Shown: positions 8,752 to 17,252, counted from the first letter of the stretch. The stretch is DNA of 64,000 nucleotides from Sphingomonas sp. NFR04 (GCF_900114095.1 NZ_FORV01000006.1:186001-250000); one strand, 5' to 3'. A program made the numbers and translations. Notes: generated from the letters alone by a model not told the origin.

Positions 8752-9479
8752 AGGCGCTCAAGCAGACCGTCTGGGTGCTGCTGGTCTTCGCGCTGATCGC
8801 CGGCGGTGCCCTGCTCCTGCTGATGTGGACGCGCAGCCGCCCGCAGGACGTGCCCTGGACGCCGCTCGACCTGTCGCAGCCGATCGGCGCCTTTACCGGG
8901 CGCAAGCTCGCGGGGCTGGGGGGCGATGACGGGCAGTGCCGCGCGCTGCTCACCCAGGCGGGCGTGCGCTACGAGAAGCTGGCGCCCGTCCGGCGGCAGG
9001 GCGAATGCGGCTATGCCAATGGCGTGCGCTTCACCAGCGGCGGGTCGCGCACGATCGCGTTCAGCCCGGCGTCGCTCGGCACCGCCTGTCCGGTGGCGGC
9101 GGGGCTGGCGCTGTGGGAGTGGAACATCGTCCAGCCCGAGGCGCAGAAGTTCCTGGGATCCCGCGTCGTGCGGATCGAGCATTTCGGCAGCTATTCGTGC
9201 CGGCGCATGTATGGCCGCACCACCGGCGACTGGAGCGAGCATGCGCGCGCCAATGCCGTCGACATCGCCGCGTTCATCCTCGCCGACGGGCGGCGGGTAA
9301 GCGTGCTGAACGATTGGAAGGGGGAAGGGGACAAGCCCGCCTTCCTGCGCGCGGTGCGGGACGGCGCCTGCCGGCTGTTCGCGACGGTGCTCTCGCCCGA
9401 CTACAACGCCGCCCACCGCGACCACCTCCATCTCGACCAGGCTGCACGCGGCGAGATGGGGTGGCGGGCCTGCCGCTGA
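8748..9479 (+). CDS. extensin-like C-terminal domain protein, membrane anchored
   Basis: A 243-aa protein starting at a GTG that overlaps the NUDIX stop (GTGA). One membrane segment (residues 8-26) anchors a periplasmic domain of the bacterial extensin-like family. Diagnostic stretches are SYSCRRMYGR, ANAVDIAAFILADGRRVSV, DGACRLFATVLSPDYN and AHRDHLHLD. The conserved His/Asp residues and the peptidase-like layout recall the D-Ala-D-Ala peptidase (LAS) fold, so a cell-wall role is plausible but unproven. Two Cys pairs may form disulphides. Confidence 0.85.
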   Translation: MKALKQTVWVLLVFALIAGGALLLLMWTRSRPQDVPWTPLDLSQPIGAFTGRKLAGLGGDDGQCRALLTQAGVRYEKLAPVRRQGECGYANGVRFTSGGSRTIAFSPASLGTACPVAAGLALWEWNIVQPEAQKFLGSRVVRIEHFGSYSCRRMYGRTTGDWSEHARANAVDIAAFILADGRRVSVLNDWKGEGDKPAFLRAVRDGACRLFATVLSPDYNAAHRDHLHLDQAARGEMGWRACR

Positions 9480-9485
9480 GGATCC

Positions 9486-10037
9486 TCAGTTCGGCAGGGC
9501 GTTGGTGTCGATCTTTTCCACCCATTGGGGAAAGAAGCTCGGCTGGCGGTTCGACCAGCCCGAGGCCGTCGCCGCGGCTTCGCTGATCGACTGGAGCAGC
9601 TTGCGGCGCAGGTCCGGATGGAGATGCGGCAGTGCCGAGGCCGAGCAGAACGCCGCCGGCAGCCACGGCCGCACTTCCGCGCCGAGCAGCCGCTCGTAGA
9701 GGAAGCGATAGGAGGAGAAGCTGGTCAGCCGGCCCTGGCCGAGGTCGAACGCGGAGAGCGTCACCAGCGGCGCCATGAACGGCTCGATCGCGCCGAGGTC
9801 GCTCTCGTTGGGCAGCAGCGTGCGGATGTCCTTCAGGCGCTCATATACGCGCGCCTGGGCACGGATGCTGGCGGCTTCGACCACGTCGCGCGACCAGCGC
9901 GACAGCGCATCGTCGCGCTCCAGACCCACATCGAGCGACCGGCGCACATAGCGCTGGGTGCCCGCGGCGAAGCCCGCGAATTCCTTCATCTCTGCCAGCG
10001 TCATAGCGCCTTCGGCCGGTTTTGCTCGTGCAGCCAT
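9486..10037 (-). CDS. conserved hypothetical protein, 183 aa
   Basis: I do not recognise the family. The start at 10037 (MAARAKPAEG) is preferred over an upstream ATG because GGGAGA lies 6 bases before it. The protein is soluble and mostly helical in character, with no signal peptide or membrane segment. It has a basic/acidic N-terminal half (RYVRRSLDVGLERDDALSRW) and a C-terminal part rich in Leu, Ser and Ala that ends in WVEKIDTNALPN. It converges with the extensin-like gene (6-base gap) and diverges from the CHAP gene. No function is assigned. Confidence 0.6.
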   Translation of the reverse strand: MAARAKPAEGAMTLAEMKEFAGFAAGTQRYVRRSLDVGLERDDALSRWSRDVVEAASIRAQARVYERLKDIRTLLPNESDLGAIEPFMAPLVTLSAFDLGQGRLTSFSSYRFLYERLLGAEVRPWLPAAFCSASALPHLHPDLRRKLLQSISEAAATASGWSNRQPSFFPQWVEKIDTNALPN

Positions 10038-10451
10038 TGTACGTCTCCCGCTCGGTTCCTTTTGGCCCGTGGGATGGATCATGCTCTGCACTGGTTAACG
10101 CAGAGCTTAATGACCCCCTCCGTATCCCCACGAGCATTGGACCCTAAAATGTGCTGCGACGCAACATCGGTTTGCGACGAAGCGAAGACACTAAGGGAAC
10201 TTCCTTAGGCGTCTGAATTCAGGTCGTATTTTCCCCTAGGGCGCGGCCCCTATCCCATTCCGGGCAATCGGTTGCGCGCCGCGCGGCAAGACGGTTTTGC
10301 GGTTGGTTCCCGTCGTTCAGAAACGGTTCAGCGCACCTCGTCGGCGCATTCCAACGGTTCGTCGGATCGGCGAACCGCAGGGGTGTACGGCCGTCCTATA
10401 GTTTGGGTACCAACCCTCAACCACTTCCTTTCCTGACCGGGGGGTCCAAAG
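10038..10451. other. 414-bp gene-free divergent region
   Basis: The gap lies between the divergent hypothetical and CHAP genes. Contents seen: an imperfect inverted repeat CTAAGG/CCTTAG at 10191-10208; the direct repeat AACGGTTC at 10322 and 10353; a dyad GGTTCG/CGAACC at 10356-10376; and a TATAGT at 10397-10402 that could be a -10 box for the CHAP gene. No coding frame is convincing. Confidence 0.5.
10322..10376. promoter_or_regulatory. candidate operator cluster upstream of CHAP gene
   Basis: AACGGTTC occurs twice, 31 bases apart (about three helical turns). The second copy is part of a 6-bp-arm dyad (GGTTCG, 9 bases, CGAACC). The cluster lies 20 bases before a TATAGT hexamer and about 75 bases before the CHAP start. 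This is a typical layout for a regulator site, but no regulator is identified. Confidence 0.3.
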
Positions 10452-10988
10452 ATGTTCACTCGTTTCGCAGCGCGTTTTGCGCTGATGGCGGCGTGCGCCC
10501 TGATGACTGTCGTTCCCGCTCAGGCGAAGGGCACCTTCTGGCAGTGCGTCACGTTCGCCCGTCAGGCCTCGGGCGTGGATCTGCGCGGCAATGCCTGGAC
10601 CTGGTGGGACCAGGCCGCCGGCCACTACCAGCGCGGCGAGACCCCGAAGGTCGGCGCGGTGATGTCGTTCCAGCGTACCGCCCGCATGCCGATGGGCCAT
10701 GTCGCGATGGTCTCGCAGGTCGTCAGCCCGCGCGAAGTGCTGCTCACCCACGCCAACTGGTCGACTCCCGGCGCCGTCGAGCATGACGTTCGCGCGGTGG
10801 ACGTGTCGGCCGCCGGCGACTGGAGCGAAGTGCGCGTGTGGTATGGCCGCACCGCCAGCCTCGGCCTCTCGGCCTATCCGGTGAACGGCTTCATCTACCC
10901 GGACTCGGCCCCGGCCAGCGACTGGGCCAACGTCCAGGTCGCGGCGCTCAGCCTGCCGACGCTGACCCAGATCGCCTCGATCAACTGA
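10452..10988 (+). CDS. secreted CHAP-domain amidase/peptidase
   Basis: A 178-aa exported protein with a Sec signal peptide (residues 1-25, cut after AQA) and one CHAP domain. The catalytic Cys32 lies in FWQCVTFA, seven residues into the mature protein. The catalytic His83 is in MGHVAMV and the third residue is probably Asn102 in THANW. CHAP domains cleave amide bonds in peptidoglycan or glutathionylspermidine-type substrates, and this one is likely a periplasmic cell-wall enzyme. No substrate-binding repeat or SH3 domain is attached. GGGGGTCC lies 8 bases before the ATG. The msrB stop directly abuts the 3' end on the other strand. Confidence 0.9.
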   Translation: MFTRFAARFALMAACALMTVVPAQAKGTFWQCVTFARQASGVDLRGNAWTWWDQAAGHYQRGETPKVGAVMSFQRTARMPMGHVAMVSQVVSPREVLLTHANWSTPGAVEHDVRAVDVSAAGDWSEVRVWYGRTASLGLSAYPVNGFIYPDSAPASDWANVQVAALSLPTLTQIASIN

Positions 10989-11480
10989 TCAGGCGCGCGG
11001 CGTGAAGCGCAGCGCCACCCCGTTCATGCAATAGCGCTTGCCGGTCGGCTTCGGCCCGTCGTCGAAGACGTGGCCGAGATGGCTGCCGCAGCGGCGGCAC
11101 AACACTTCGGTCCGCTCCATCCCCAGGCTGCGATCGCTCCGCGTCACCACGGCATTGGCCAGCGGCTGATAGAAGCTCGGCCAGCCGGTGCCGCTGTCGA
11201 ACTTGGTGGCGGAATCGAACAGCGGCAGCGCGCAGCCGGCGCAGCCGAACACGCCCTTGCGGTGCTCCTTGTTGAGCGGGCTGGTGAAGGGATATTCCGT
11301 TCCGCCATTGCGCAGCACGTTATAGGCGGCCGGGCTCAGCTTCTTCTTCCATTCGGCGTCGCTCAGCTTGAACGGGAAGTTCGGCAGCGGCGCGGCGGGC
11401 GCGCTGCTGCACGCGAACAGCGGCAGGGCAATGGCCCCGGCTCCGGCGGCGGCAAGCAACTGGCGGCGATCGATCGGCAT
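10989..11480 (-). CDS. msrB: peptide-methionine (R)-S-oxide reductase, Tat/lipoprotein form
   Basis: A 163-aa MsrB that reduces methionine-R-sulfoxide in proteins. Zn-binding Cys pairs are CAGC (80/83) and CRRC (128/131), the catalytic Cys151 lies in RYCMNGVALRF, and GTGWPSF is conserved. The start at 11480 (MPIDRRQLLAAAGAG) follows AAGAGG. The N-terminus combines an RR pair with the lipobox LFAC (Cys24), so the enzyme is likely exported by Tat and lipid-anchored in the envelope rather than cytoplasmic. Periplasmic MsrB repairs oxidised envelope proteins. The gene is divergent from btaA. Confidence 0.93.
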   Translation of the reverse strand: MPIDRRQLLAAAGAGAIALPLFACSSAPAAPLPNFPFKLSDAEWKKKLSPAAYNVLRNGGTEYPFTSPLNKEHRKGVFGCAGCALPLFDSATKFDSGTGWPSFYQPLANAVVTRSDRSLGMERTEVLCRRCGSHLGHVFDDGPKPTGKRYCMNGVALRFTPRA

Positions 11481-11614
11481 GGCGAACCTCTTGGAAGGAT
11501 GGTGTCGATATAGGTTCGGTTCGCCCGGCCGAAAGGTTGCAGCCGCGTCGCTACTTTCTTTCGGTCGCCTCGCTGCGGCAGGTCGCATGGTGAAGGATTG
11601 ATTTCCCGGTGCCG

Positions 11615-11643
11615 CTGTCACAAGGCTGCAAAGCTTTTGTCAC
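11615..11643 (+). promoter_or_regulatory. candidate Pho box (PhoB site) upstream of btaA
   Basis: Three heptamers, CTGTCAC (11615), CTGCAAA (11626) and TTGTCAC (11637), are spaced exactly 11 bases apart with 4-base gaps. This is the arrangement of PhoB-binding repeats (CTGTCAT-type heptamers). The site ends 64 bases before the btaA start. Betaine-lipid genes are known phosphate-starvation genes in other alphaproteobacteria, which supports the reading. Confidence 0.65.
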
Positions 11644-11707
11644 AGGGGGTGTGGGGAGCTTGTTCGGCGGGGCGCCGGACGGGCTGGTTCGCCGGGAGTC
11701 GTTTCGA

Positions 11708-12952
11708 ATGCCATCTATCGCCAAGTCGCCGAAGAACGATGCGGTTCGGGGTGCGGTGCACCGCCACGAACATCTTTCCAAGGAAGGCATCCTCGAGCGC
11801 GCCTTCACCTTCGCGTTCCGCGGCCTGGTCTATGCCCAGATCTGGGAAGACCCGGTGATCGACATGGAAGCGCTGCAGATCACCCCCGACAGCCACATCG
11901 TGACGATCGCGTCGGGCGGCTGCAATGTCTTCTCCTACCTGACGGCGAACCCCGCGAAGATCACCGCGGTGGACCTCAACCCGGCGCACATCGCGCTCAA
12001 CAAGCTCAAGCAGCAGGCGGCGCTGCGGCTGCCGGATTATGAGGCGTTCCACCGCTTCTTCGGCCTGGCCAACCGGCCGGAGAATATCGACGCCTACAAG
12101 ACCTATCTGCGCGGGGCGCTGGACGATACGTCGCGCGCCTACTGGGAAGGCCGCGCGCCCAATGGCGTGCGCCGGATCAACGGCTTCAAGACCGGATTCT
12201 ACCGCCAGGGCCTGCTCGGCCGGCTGATCGGCTTCGTCCACTGGCTGGGCGCGCGCTACGGCATCGATCCCAAGGAAATCCTCCAGGCCAAGACCATCGA
12301 GGAGCAGCGCCACATCTTCGAGACGCGCTTCGCGCCGTTCTTCGACAAGAAGCTGCTGCGCTGGATGGTCGACCAGCCCGCCGCGCTGTTCGGCTTCGGC
12401 ATTCCGCCGGCGCAGTATGACCTGCTCAAGGTCGACGATCAGGAAGGCATCACCGGCGCGCTGCGCAGCCGCCTGCGCAAGCTGGCCTGCGACTTCGACC
12501 TCAAGGACAATTATTACGCCTGGCAGGCGTTCGGCCGCGGCTATGGCGAGCATGAGGGCGCGCCGCTGCCGCCCTATCTCGAGCGCAAGAACTACGAGCT
12601 GGTCCGCGACCGCGCCGACCGGGTCGAGATCCGCCACACCAACTATGCCGATTACCTCGAGTCGATGCCGGCACAGTCGCTCGATCGCTACATCCTGCTC
12701 GACGCGCAGGACTGGATGACCGACGAGCAGCTGACCCGCATCTGGACCGAGATCACCCGCACCGCCAAGCCGGGCGCGCGCGTGCTCTACCGCACTGCCG
12801 CGGTGCCGGACGTCGTGCGCGGCCATATCCCCGACGAGTTGATGAATCAGTGGCAATATGAGGACCAGGCCAAGCTCGACGACTGGACGCGCCGCGATCG
12901 CTCGTCGGTCTATGGCGCGACCCATGTCTGGACGCTGAAGCCGCACGCATGA
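11708..12952 (+). CDS. btaA: S-adenosylmethionine:diacylglycerol 3-amino-3-carboxypropyl transferase (DUF3419)
   Basis: A 414-aa enzyme of the BtaA family. It moves the 3-amino-3-carboxypropyl group of SAM onto diacylglycerol, giving diacylglyceryl-homoserine, the first step to the betaine lipid DGTS. Family signatures are LVYAQIWEDPVIDMEAL, an SAM-binding region (IASGGCNVFSYL then ITAVDLNPAHIALN) and YILLDAQDWM. The start at 11708 is preferred over an upstream GTG because GGGAG precedes it and it fits the family length. The btaB start overlaps its stop by 4 bases. The Pho-box-like repeats upstream suggest induction when phosphate is low. Confidence 0.9.
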   Translation: MPSIAKSPKNDAVRGAVHRHEHLSKEGILERAFTFAFRGLVYAQIWEDPVIDMEALQITPDSHIVTIASGGCNVFSYLTANPAKITAVDLNPAHIALNKLKQQAALRLPDYEAFHRFFGLANRPENIDAYKTYLRGALDDTSRAYWEGRAPNGVRRINGFKTGFYRQGLLGRLIGFVHWLGARYGIDPKEILQAKTIEEQRHIFETRFAPFFDKKLLRWMVDQPAALFGFGIPPAQYDLLKVDDQEGITGALRSRLRKLACDFDLKDNYYAWQAFGRGYGEHEGAPLPPYLERKNYELVRDRADRVEIRHTNYADYLESMPAQSLDRYILLDAQDWMTDEQLTRIWTEITRTAKPGARVLYRTAAVPDVVRGHIPDELMNQWQYEDQAKLDDWTRRDRSSVYGATHVWTLKPHA

Positions 12953-13614
12953 GCGCCAAGGCCGGGGCGAGCGACCAGAAGGGGCTGATGGACGCAACCT
13001 ATGCGCTCCATCGCCACTTTTACGATCTCACGCGCAAATTCTATCTGCTCGGTCGCGACCGGCTGATCCGCGAGCTCGCGCCGCCGCCCGGCGGCACGGT
13101 GCTGGAGGTCGGCTGCGGCACCGCGCGCAACCTGATCGTCGCGGCCAAGCGCTGGCCCAACGCCCGCTTTCACGGCTTCGACATCAGCGAGGCGATGCTG
13201 GATACCGCGCGAAAGTCGGTCGCCAAGCATGGCCTGAGCGACAAGATCACGCTCGCGCAGGGTGACGCCGGGGCGTTCGATGTGAACGCGCTGTTCGGTC
13301 TGGAACAGGCCGACCGCGTGTTCATGAGCTACACGCTGTCGATGATGCCGCCTTGGAAGGAAGCAATCGCGCTGGGGGCGAAGGCGCTCGCACCGGGCGG
13401 CAGCCTGCACATCGTCGACTTCGGCCAGTATGAACGGCTGCCCGGCTTCGCCAAGCGCTTCCACTTCAAGGAGCTCAACGCCTTCCACGTCTACCCGCGC
13501 GCCGACCTGCGCGAGGTGGTGGAGGCGGTCGCGGCCGAGCAGGGGCTGACGGCCGAGTTCCGCTCCTCGCTGCGCGGCTATACCTGGAGTGCGGCGCTCA
13601 GGCGGCCGGCCTGA
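12949..13614 (+). CDS. btaB: S-adenosylmethionine-dependent N-methyltransferase for betaine lipid
   Basis: A class I methyltransferase of 221 aa with motif I VLEVGCGTARN (residues 51-61), an acidic ribose-binding residue in FHGFDISEAML, and SYTLSMMPPW. It follows btaA with an ATGA overlap, so it is best read as BtaB, which trimethylates diacylglyceryl-homoserine to DGTS. HRHFYDLTRKFYLLGRDRLI near the N-terminus is typical of this group. The last 17 bases overlap the 3' end of the FkbH-like gene on the opposite strand. Confidence 0.88.
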   Translation: MSAKAGASDQKGLMDATYALHRHFYDLTRKFYLLGRDRLIRELAPPPGGTVLEVGCGTARNLIVAAKRWPNARFHGFDISEAMLDTARKSVAKHGLSDKITLAQGDAGAFDVNALFGLEQADRVFMSYTLSMMPPWKEAIALGAKALAPGGSLHIVDFGQYERLPGFAKRFHFKELNAFHVYPRADLREVVEAVAAEQGLTAEFRSSLRGYTWSAALRRPA

Positions 13615-15610
13615 CGCTGGCGTACCAGTCGTCGATCCAGCCGGAGATCTCCCGGAGGCGCGGCGGGATATAGTGGCAGGCATCGACCATCTCTTCGTGC
13701 GCGATGCGCCCGGTGAGTTCCATGAGGTCGATTATCGCCGGATATTGGCTGGCCAGCGCGCGCCACAGCGCGTTCCACCCGAGGCCATTGTCCCGGGCAA
13801 AGGCCCTGCGGATTCGCGCTTCCGGATAATAGCAGCGGTCCGGCGCATCCTCGGGCGGCAGGATCACCAGCATGCGGCGCTCGCCGTCGTTCATGGCCTC
13901 ACAAAAGGCCCGGGCGCATTCTTCATAGGTTTCCGGATCGAAGGGCACATCGCGCTCTTCCCAGCGGAAGGGCAGATAGTCGGTTGCCGCCGCGAAGACG
14001 AGGTGCTGGGGGAACACCTGCTCGCGGTACGTGCCCGTCTTCATCATCGGCAGGCTGAAGAGACGCGGGTTCGCGTCGAACTCGATCTCGTCGGCGAACC
14101 GGCTGTAGTGCTGCAGCGCGCCCGACTGGCAGTCGCAGATGATCCGCAGCTTTGGCGTTGCCCGCTGCTTGCCTTCCTTTTCCCGAATGCGGGCGAGGTT
14201 GGCAGGATCGGTCACCGGTGCGTAGGTAATCCCGACGGCAGGCTGCTCGGGCAGCGGCTTGCGCAGGTGTTTGAAATCCGGCGGGCGATAGAAGCAGACC
14301 AGCCGATGCAGCATTGCCGCCTCGATGCCCATGTGCATGACCCGGCACGACAGCACGAAATGCTCGACTTCGCGCGTGTCCGGCGTGACGGACATGAAGC
14401 CGACAAGCCCATAGTTGCCATATTTGTCCCACACGAACACGCCGTGCGTGTCGTGCAGATCGATCCGCATGATATATTCGCTCATCGAACCGGGCTCGAC
14501 GCGCGAGCCGGTGTAATTGAGTTGGTTGGAGCGATTGATCAGCTCTTCGATGCGGTCGGCGAACTGAACATTCTCGGTCAGTCGCGTGAACAGCACATGG
14601 ATGTTGCTGGCCGCAAGAAAGGTCTCGTTGCTGATCCCGCGGCCGGTGCGCTCGTCGATCTTGGTTTGCAGCACGCGATATTCCGAAACGCGGTCCCGCG
14701 CGATGTGGCGGTGTTCCGCCAGAATCTGTTCGAGCAGATCGTCGCACGCGGTAGTCGTGGCGTCGATCGTGCGGATACCGGGGCAAGCCGCGGCCACCTC
14801 GTGCAGATTGTGGGGATTGTCGTCGAGGAACAGCACGTTCAGCGAACGAAGCTGCATGTCCTCGATCATCTGGCGAACGGCCTCTCCCTTCGGGACGAAT
14901 GCGATTCGCGGGAAGACGAAGGCGTCCCACAGGCCGAACGCTTCGAGTCGCGCCTGCGCGACCGCGGGATCGTTCTTCGAACAGATGGCCGAAACGATGC
15001 CGTGGCCGTTCAGCGCCCGCACGATCTCCGCGCGCCGCGCGATCAGCTGGACGTCGTCGCCCTCGGCCAGCGTGCCGTGCCACAGCGTATCGTCGAGATC
15101 CCAGATCAACAGCTTCGGCTTGAAGCCATCCCAGGCATCAATGGCGAAGCGGGTCCATTCCGCCGCCTCGGCAAAGCCATTGCCGCGGCGCTTCGTTTCG
15201 GCGGCAAGCGTGGCCAACGCACCTTGCGCATCGCCTGCCGCCGCGCCCAGTGCCGTGTCACACAGCAACAACTGATCGGAGAAGCGGGTCACGTCGAAGC
15301 CGGAATCGCCGCAAAGGGCAAGGTGCAGCAGCGCGCGTACCTCGCGCGCGAGCGGCTGCGGTGTCCGTACCAGCGCCCGCGACGTATCCAGCACGCGACC
15401 CGTCTCGATCCCCTCGCTCGCGGTGCTAAGAAGCTGGACATAGGCCGATTGCGCCGTCTGAAGGTCCCAGTATGGGGACCGTGCCGCCAGCTCCGTCACT
15501 GTCGTGGCCAGTGCCTCCACGCCTTGCTGGGCGAGCCGATGAAAGATCGCATCGAATTCCGAGGTGGCGATCTCCGATGCCTCGGTCGGACGATCTACGA
15601 GTTCCTGCAT
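13598..15610 (-). CDS. FkbH-like HAD-superfamily protein with extra C-terminal domain
   Basis: A 670-aa multidomain protein. Residues 1-165 are helical and unassigned. Residues 166-320 form an HAD-IIIC/FkbH domain with the nucleophile motif DLDDT (Asp171, Asp173), Ser/Lys in AICSKND, and FLDDNPHN. Residues about 330-480 are the GNAT-like region usual in FkbH proteins (ELINRSNQLNYT, NYGLVGFMS). Residues about 490-670 are additional; IICDCQSGALQHY and a late Asp/His region (DACHYIPP) faintly suggest an SGNH-type fold. FkbH proteins activate glyceryl units on carrier proteins, but no carrier protein or polyketide gene is near. Its physiological role is unknown. Confidence 0.82.
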   Translation of the reverse strand: MQELVDRPTEASEIATSEFDAIFHRLAQQGVEALATTVTELAARSPYWDLQTAQSAYVQLLSTASEGIETGRVLDTSRALVRTPQPLAREVRALLHLALCGDSGFDVTRFSDQLLLCDTALGAAAGDAQGALATLAAETKRRGNGFAEAAEWTRFAIDAWDGFKPKLLIWDLDDTLWHGTLAEGDDVQLIARRAEIVRALNGHGIVSAICSKNDPAVAQARLEAFGLWDAFVFPRIAFVPKGEAVRQMIEDMQLRSLNVLFLDDNPHNLHEVAAACPGIRTIDATTTACDDLLEQILAEHRHIARDRVSEYRVLQTKIDERTGRGISNETFLAASNIHVLFTRLTENVQFADRIEELINRSNQLNYTGSRVEPGSMSEYIMRIDLHDTHGVFVWDKYGNYGLVGFMSVTPDTREVEHFVLSCRVMHMGIEAAMLHRLVCFYRPPDFKHLRKPLPEQPAVGITYAPVTDPANLARIREKEGKQRATPKLRIICDCQSGALQHYSRFADEIEFDANPRLFSLPMMKTGTYREQVFPQHLVFAAATDYLPFRWEERDVPFDPETYEECARAFCEAMNDGERRMLVILPPEDAPDRCYYPEARIRRAFARDNGLGWNALWRALASQYPAIIDLMELTGRIAHEEMVDACHYIPPRLREISGWIDDWYASVRPAA

Positions 15611-15667
15611 CCTAAGCCTCCAGGCGCGGAGCCGCCAGGCGGCTTCGCGACATTGGTGTTCAAGGAT

Positions 15668-15697
15668 ATTCTAGGAACGTACTTGCGTCGGCGTTAA
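15668..15697 (-). promoter_or_regulatory. possible promoter for the FkbH-like gene
   Basis: Read on the minus strand: TTAACG, 18 bases, TAGAAT, lying 58 bases before the ATG. A short GC dyad (AGCCGCC/GGCGGCT, 15630-15644) between this and the gene could be a structured leader. Only four of six positions match at each hexamer. Confidence 0.3.
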
Positions 15698-15712
15698 CGA
15701 TGTTCTGTAATA

Positions 15713-16957
15713 TTACGCCGCCAGTCGCAGCTCCAGCCGGCCCCAGATCTCGACCAGCGCGTCCACCAGTTCGCGCATCATCGCCTCATCGTGCGACGGG
15801 CCCGGCGTGAAGCGCAGCCGCTCGGTACCGCGCGGCACCGTCGGATAGTTGATCGGCTGCACGTACACGCCATACTCGGCGAGCAGCACGTCGCTGATCT
15901 TCTTGGCCTTCACCGGATCGCCCACCATCAGCGGCACGATGTGGGTGGTCGAGGGCAGCACCGGCAGCCCGGCGTCGTTCATCAGCTGCTTGAGCATCGC
16001 GGCGGCGGCCTGCTGGCCCTCGCGCTCGACGCTCGACTCCTTGAGGTGGCGCACGCTCGCCAGCGCACCGGCGACCAGCACCGGCGACAGCGAGGTGGTG
16101 AAGATGAAGCCCGGGGCATAGCTGCGGATCACGTCGATGATCACCTGGTCGGCCGCGATATAGCCGCCCATCACGCCGAAGGCCTTGCCCAGCGTGCCCT
16201 CGATGATCGTCAGCCGGTCGGCAAGCCCCTCGCGATCCGAAATGCCGCCGCCGCGCGGGCCGTACATGCCGACGGCATGGACTTCGTCGAGATAGGTGAG
16301 GGCGTTATACTTGTCGGCCAGGTCGCAGATTTCGGCGATCGGGGCGATATCGGCGTCCATCGAATAGACGCTCTCGAACGCGATCAGCTTCGGGACCGAG
16401 GGATCGTCGGCGGCGAGCAGTTCCTCTAGATGGGCGAGGTCGTTGTGGCGCCACACGCGCTTCTCGCAGCCCGAATTGCGGATGCCGGCGATCATCGAGG
16501 CGTGGTTGAGCTCGTCCGAATAGATGATGCAGCCCGGCATCACCTTGGCCAGTGTCGCCAGCGTCGCCTCGTTCGAGACGTAGCCCGAGGTGAACAGCAG
16601 CGCGTTTTCCTTGCCGTGCAGGTCGGCCAGCTCGCGCTCGAGATCGATATGGTAATGGGTGTTGCCGCCGATGTTGCGCGTGCCGCCCGATCCGGCGCCG
16701 ACATCGTGCAGCGCCTCTTCCATCGCCGCGATCACCTTGGGGTGCTGGCCCATCGCGAGATAGTCGTTCGAGCACCATACGGTGATCGGCTTCGGCCCGT
16801 TATGCCCGGCAAAGCAGCGCGCATTGGGGAACATCCCCTTGTTGCGCAGGATGTCGATGAAGACCCGGTAGCGCCCCTCAGCGTGGAGGCGGTCGATGGC
16901 CTGGGTGAAGACCCGCGTATAGTCGATCGCGGGCGCGGAGGCGTCTTGGCGCTGCAT
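15713..16957 (-). CDS. hemA: 5-aminolevulinate synthase
   Basis: A PLP enzyme of 414 aa that condenses glycine and succinyl-CoA to 5-aminolevulinate, the first haem precursor in alphaproteobacteria. The N-terminus HAEGRYRVFIDILRNKG is diagnostic, followed by GAGSGGTRNIGGN, the cofactor Asp in YLDEVHAVGMYG, and the PLP lysine Lys258 in EGTLGKAFG. The C-terminal VPRGTERLRFTPGPSHD is also characteristic. These features separate it from the related serine palmitoyltransferase that sphingomonads also carry. It is monocistronic, or leads the FkbH-like gene across a 102-base gap that holds a possible promoter. Confidence 0.96.
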   Translation of the reverse strand: MQRQDASAPAIDYTRVFTQAIDRLHAEGRYRVFIDILRNKGMFPNARCFAGHNGPKPITVWCSNDYLAMGQHPKVIAAMEEALHDVGAGSGGTRNIGGNTHYHIDLERELADLHGKENALLFTSGYVSNEATLATLAKVMPGCIIYSDELNHASMIAGIRNSGCEKRVWRHNDLAHLEELLAADDPSVPKLIAFESVYSMDADIAPIAEICDLADKYNALTYLDEVHAVGMYGPRGGGISDREGLADRLTIIEGTLGKAFGVMGGYIAADQVIIDVIRSYAPGFIFTTSLSPVLVAGALASVRHLKESSVEREGQQAAAAMLKQLMNDAGLPVLPSTTHIVPLMVGDPVKAKKISDVLLAEYGVYVQPINYPTVPRGTERLRFTPGPSHDEAMMRELVDALVEIWGRLELRLAA

Positions 16958-17252
16958 GGAAAACGTCTCTACGCCTTAATTTTCAGCAATTCTAGCACGT
17001 GAACCACCGTATAGGATCGGGATTGCTCCTGGGGCATGGCCGGACGGCCCGCAAGCCGGAGATAGGGGGTGCCTGCGGCATCCTCAGCATCCGGTTGCGA
17101 TGAAGAATCTCGCACTCGGTAATCGATGTTTGCGCAAGATCAGGGATCTGCAGCTTCGCGTGTGGTAAACAAAGCGTATCGCGGACGACTCGGGCGCCAG
17201 CATGTCCGCGGCTGAGAGACGCTGAGCTCCCGCCTGGCATGGAGAGCGGCCC

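Noticed and set aside
10095..10110. TTAA-N-TTAA resembling a CtrA site upstream of the hypothetical/CHAP genes
   Set aside because: The spacing is 8 bases, not the 7 of the CtrA consensus, and a single near-match is not persuasive.
15713..16957. Serine palmitoyltransferase instead of 5-aminolevulinate synthase
   Set aside because: HAEGRYRVFIDILRNKG at the N-terminus and the VPRGTERLRFTPGPSHD region are specific for aminolevulinate synthase.
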